Under the pieces are notes generated by a model that had not been told where the DNA came from, did no database searches, and worked only from the letters and a program-made list of their open reading frames with translations. Below are positions 61,610-64,000 of a DNA stretch of 64,000 bases, in pieces. The DNA comes from Acinetobacter oleivorans DR1 (lineage in GTDB: Bacteria; Pseudomonadota; Gammaproteobacteria; Pseudomonadales; Moraxellaceae). Each line of letters opens with the position of its first letter. Position 1 is the stretch's first letter. Position numbers and translations under genes: made by a program. The DNA is taken from NCBI RefSeq assembly GCF_000196795.1, contig NC_014259.1:1364001-1428000 (forward strand), in the 5' to 3' direction.

Positions 61610-61972
61610 ATGATGAAAAAGATTTTATTGATTGCAGTGAGTTTATTTTTTGTTGGTTGTTCAGAGAAGAAGCCATTAACACCTGAAGAGCAATGGCATG
61701 GCTTTTGTACTAGCGTAGGAAATGCGGCTAGAAGCATTGTTTTTGACCGTCAGCAAGCAATTGAAAAAACTCAGGCCGTTGAGCATGCAAATAAAATTGA
61801 AGATGATATTACCAAAAAGTTCATTCTTAATATTATTGACAAAGTCTATGCGATTCCAAAAGAAGAATTAACTCAAGATTCTCAAGCACTCCAAGAAAAA
61901 GTTAGAAAGCAAGCGATGGATGAATGTTTGATAACGCCTCATGACAAAATGCCAAAATATAAATCGTTCTAA
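61610..61972 (+). CDS. Small lipoprotein of unknown function
   Basis: The protein has 120 residues. MKKILLIAVSLFFVGC is a short lipoprotein signal; the Cys after FVG is the lipid site and the next residue is Ser. The mature domain is helical (about 28-105) with two Cys residues (Cys in HGFCTS and DECL) that could form a disulfide. No family recognised. Start is ATG 61610 or 61613. Confidence 0.65.
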   Translation: MMKKILLIAVSLFFVGCSEKKPLTPEEQWHGFCTSVGNAARSIVFDRQQAIEKTQAVEHANKIEDDITKKFILNIIDKVYAIPKEELTQDSQALQEKVRKQAMDECLITPHDKMPKYKSF

Positions 61973-62223
61973 TTGTGTAAGGTTATTGAATTTCCTCTCT
62001 TGAGGGGTGTTTTTGCTCAAAAACAATCCAAATTTAGCTAATTTGTTCGTTATTTATACATGGGTATTTAGATACAAAATAATGGGCATCACGGAGAAAC
62101 ACCCCGTTTTCATTAACTTTTACCTTGAACTCTAGTAAACTTTTGTAGTCCATATTACTTGTGAAGCTTTTTAAGAAAGCTGGAATTTGCAAGTAATTTT
62201 TCAAAAAAAGAGGAATGAACACC
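61973..62223 (+). other. 251-base gap before acnB
   Basis: A short hairpin CCTC-TCTT-GAGG (61994-62005) followed by T residues likely ends the small lipoprotein transcript. The rest is the acnB upstream region. A 62-codon minus-strand ORF here is not supported. Confidence 0.4.
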
Positions 62224-64000
62224 GTGCTAGAAGCTTACCGCCAACACGTTGAAGAACGTGCCGCACTCGGAGTCCCACCGAAGCCACTTGATGATGCTCA
62301 AACAGCTCAGCTTGTTGAACTATTAAAAAATCCACCAGCAGGCGAAGAAGCGTTCTTGGTTGATTTGCTTGAAAACCGTGTTCCTGCAGGTGTTGACCAA
62401 GCAGCTTACGTAAAGGCAGCGTTCTTGGCAGCGATTGCAAAAGGCGAAGCAACTTCACCACTCGTTTCTAAAGAACGTGCAGTTTACTTACTTGGCACAA
62501 TGCTTGGTGGTTATAACGTAGCGCCACTTGTTGAGCTTCTTGACGATGCTGAACTTGCAAACCTAGCTGCTGAAGCATTAAAGAAAACACTTCTTGTATT
62601 TGATGCATTCCATGACGTAGCAGATAAAGCAAAAGCTGGTAACGCTGCAGCTAAAGCTGTTTTACAATCTTGGGCAGAAGCAGAATGGTTCACTAGCCGT
62701 CCTGATGTTCCAGAAGAAATCAAAATCACTGTGTTCAAAGTAACTGGTGAAACAAATACTGATGACTTGTCTCCAGCTCAAGATGCTTGGAGCCGTCCAG
62801 ATATCCCATTACATGCAAATGCAATGTTGAAAAACGAGCGTGATGGTATCAACCCTGAAAAACCAGGTGAAGTTGGTCCATTAAGCCAAATCAAAGAACT
62901 CATCGCGAAAGGCAACCAAGTTGCTTATGTTGGTGACGTTGTTGGTACAGGTTCTTCTCGTAAATCTGCAACTAACTCTGTACTTTGGTTCTTCGGTGAC
63001 GAACTTCCACACATTCCAAACAAAAAAGACGGTGGTGTGTGCTTAGGTTCTAAAATCGCTCCAATTTTCTTTAATACAATGGAAGATGCAGGTGCATTAC
63101 CTGTTGAAATCGACGTTGCTAACATGAACATGGGCGACGAAGTTGTATTGAAAATTGACCACGCTGCTGCAAAAGTTACTGCTTTTAAAGATGGCGTACA
63201 AATTTCAGAAGCAGAACTTAAAACTCCAGTACTTTTAGACGAAGTACGTGCTGGTGGTCGTATTAACTTGATCATTGGTCGTGGTTTAACTGCTAAAGCA
63301 CGTGAAGAATTAGGTCTTGCACCTTCTACATTGTTCCGTACACCTGTACAACCTGCTGACACTGGTAAAGGCTTCACGCAAGCTCAGAAAATGGTTGGTC
63401 GTGCATGTGGTTTAGCTGAAGGTCAAGGTATCCGTCCGGGTACTTACTGTGAACCTAAGATGACTACAGTTGGTTCTCAAGATACAACTGGTCCTATGAC
63501 TCGTGACGAGTTAAAAGACTTAGCTTGCTTGGGCTTCTCTGCGGACTTGGTAATGCAGTCTTTCTGTCACACTGCTGCGTATCCAAAACCAGTTGACGTA
63601 ACAACTCACCATACATTACCTGACTTCATCATGAACCGTGGTGGTGTATCTTTACGTCCAGGTGACGGTATTATCCACTCTTGGTTAAACCGTATGTTAC
63701 TTCCAGATACAGTAGGTACTGGTGGTGACTCACATACTCGTTTCCCAATCGGTATTTCATTCCCAGCGGGTTCTGGTCTGGTTGCGTTCGCAGCTGCAAC
63801 TGGTGTTATGCCACTTGACATGCCAGAGTCTGTACTTGTTAAGTTCAAAGGTAAAATGCAACCTGGTATCACTTTACGTGACCTTGTACATGCAATTCCT
63901 TACTACGCAATTCAAGCGGGTGACTTAACTGTAGAGAAGAAAGGTAAGAAAAACATCTTCTCTGGTCGTATCCTTGAGATTGATTTGTCAGAAATGGAAA
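62224..64000 (+). CDS. acnB: Aconitate hydratase B, N-terminal part
   Basis: This is the first 592 codons of AcnB; the gene runs off the window. The start is taken at GTG 62224, giving MLEAYRQHVEERAALGVPPKPLD, which lines up with E. coli AcnB; AGAGGA at 62209-62214 is 9 bases upstream. An in-frame ATG at 62215 touches the ribosome-binding site and is less likely. N-terminal HEAT-like domain, then the swivel domain with GDVVGTGSSRKSATNS, then the first iron-sulfur-enzyme segment with GPMTRDELKDLACLGF and GDSHTRFPIGISFPAGSG. A bifunctional TCA-cycle enzyme and, in E. coli, mRNA-binding post-transcriptional regulator. Confidence 0.97.
   Translation, partial: MLEAYRQHVEERAALGVPPKPLDDAQTAQLVELLKNPPAGEEAFLVDLLENRVPAGVDQAAYVKAAFLAAIAKGEATSPLVSKERAVYLLGTMLGGYNVAPLVELLDDAELANLAAEALKKTLLVFDAFHDVADKAKAGNAAAKAVLQSWAEAEWFTSRPDVPEEIKITVFKVTGETNTDDLSPAQDAWSRPDIPLHANAMLKNERDGINPEKPGEVGPLSQIKELIAKGNQVAYVGDVVGTGSSRKSATNSVLWFFGDELPHIPNKKDGGVCLGSKIAPIFFNTMEDAGALPVEIDVANMNMGDEVVLKIDHAAAKVTAFKDGVQISEAELKTPVLLDEVRAGGRINLIIGRGLTAKAREELGLAPSTLFRTPVQPADTGKGFTQAQKMVGRACGLAEGQGIRPGTYCEPKMTTVGSQDTTGPMTRDELKDLACLGFSADLVMQSFCHTAAYPKPVDVTTHHTLPDFIMNRGGVSLRPGDGIIHSWLNRMLLPDTVGTGGDSHTRFPIGISFPAGSGLVAFAAATGVMPLDMPESVLVKFKGKMQPGITLRDLVHAIPYYAIQAGDLTVEKKGKKNIFSGRILEIDLSEME

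Noticed and set aside
62034..62222. 62-codon minus-strand ORF upstream of acnB
   Set aside because: Overlaps the acnB start region, has no ribosome-binding site and no family features; AT-rich gap makes such frames likely.
1..64000. tRNA, rRNA, CRISPR, insertion sequence or toxin-antitoxin pair
   Set aside because: No cloverleaf, rRNA core, repeat-spacer array, transposase frame or paired small toxin/antitoxin genes could be found by reading.

Overview
The window is an ordinary-looking stretch of an Acinetobacter chromosome, most likely from the A. calcoaceticus-baumannii complex. The basis is low-GC gammaproteobacterial DNA, A/T-ending codons, many short U-tailed hairpin terminators, and a characteristic gene set: cyoABCDE, ppsA/ppsR, pgaABCD, kdpABCDE, a PrmC/PrfA pair, a MoeB-like/AarF-like/folB/folK cluster, tamAB and acnB. 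The species is inferred from gene content only. I see no prophage, insertion sequence, CRISPR array, tRNA or rRNA gene. The first gene (mnmG) and the last (acnB) are cut by the window edges.

Layout. 1-0.8 kb: the end of mnmG, then what looks like a complete tiny transcription unit for a 21-residue cysteine-rich peptide. 0.8-5.7 kb: a WYL-domain regulator divergent from a four-function Anbu operon (circularly permuted ATP-grasp, alpha-E, transglutaminase-like, proteasome-like Anbu peptidase). The ATP-grasp reading frame is split at an A8 tract. 5.8-9.6 kb (minus): alr, dnaB and the rpsF-rpsR-rplI ribosomal operon. 9.8-14.7 kb (minus): the cytochrome bo3 oxidase operon cyoABCDE. 15-19.2 kb: an RDD/GYF protein, ppsA and its divergent regulator ppsR. 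19.6-25.5 kb: pgaABCD for the biofilm polysaccharide PNAG, behind an AT-rich repeat-bearing upstream region.

25.6-28.9 kb is the most accessory-looking part. It holds an isolated NADP-binding domain of a flavin monooxygenase, a luciferase-like oxidoreductase with two identical-arm operators, two tandemly duplicated glycine-zipper proteins and the dead tail of a LysR gene. 29-31 kb: prfA-prmC. 31-34 kb: a sulfonate-type ABC permease and binding protein without an ATPase, and an AraC regulator. 34-36.9 kb: a short-chain dehydrogenase and an acyl-CoA dehydrogenase (acyl-CoA breakdown), and a flavin reductase-like protein. 37-40 kb: ThiF/MoeB, ABC1 kinase, folB, folK. 40-48 kb: the complete kdp potassium-uptake operon and its two-component system, with a structured leader containing KdpE-like direct repeats and a 44-codon ORF in the kdpF position. 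48-52.5 kb: a glutamine synthetase relative, a DUF2799-like lipoprotein, coq7 and an LplT-like transporter. 52.6-60 kb: tamA (unusually long) and tamB. 60-64 kb: a secreted lactonase-like beta-propeller, a small lipoprotein and acnB.

Functional themes are envelope and biofilm (pga, tam, LplT, lipoproteins, glycine zippers), respiration and central metabolism (cyo, coq7, cyoE, ppsA, acnB), and ion/stress adaptation (kdp, Anbu). The best leads for something undescribed are the small cysteine-rich peptide gene, the split ATP-grasp in the Anbu operon, the paired ATATCG-N8-CGATAT operators, the kdp leader, and the orphan NADP domain.
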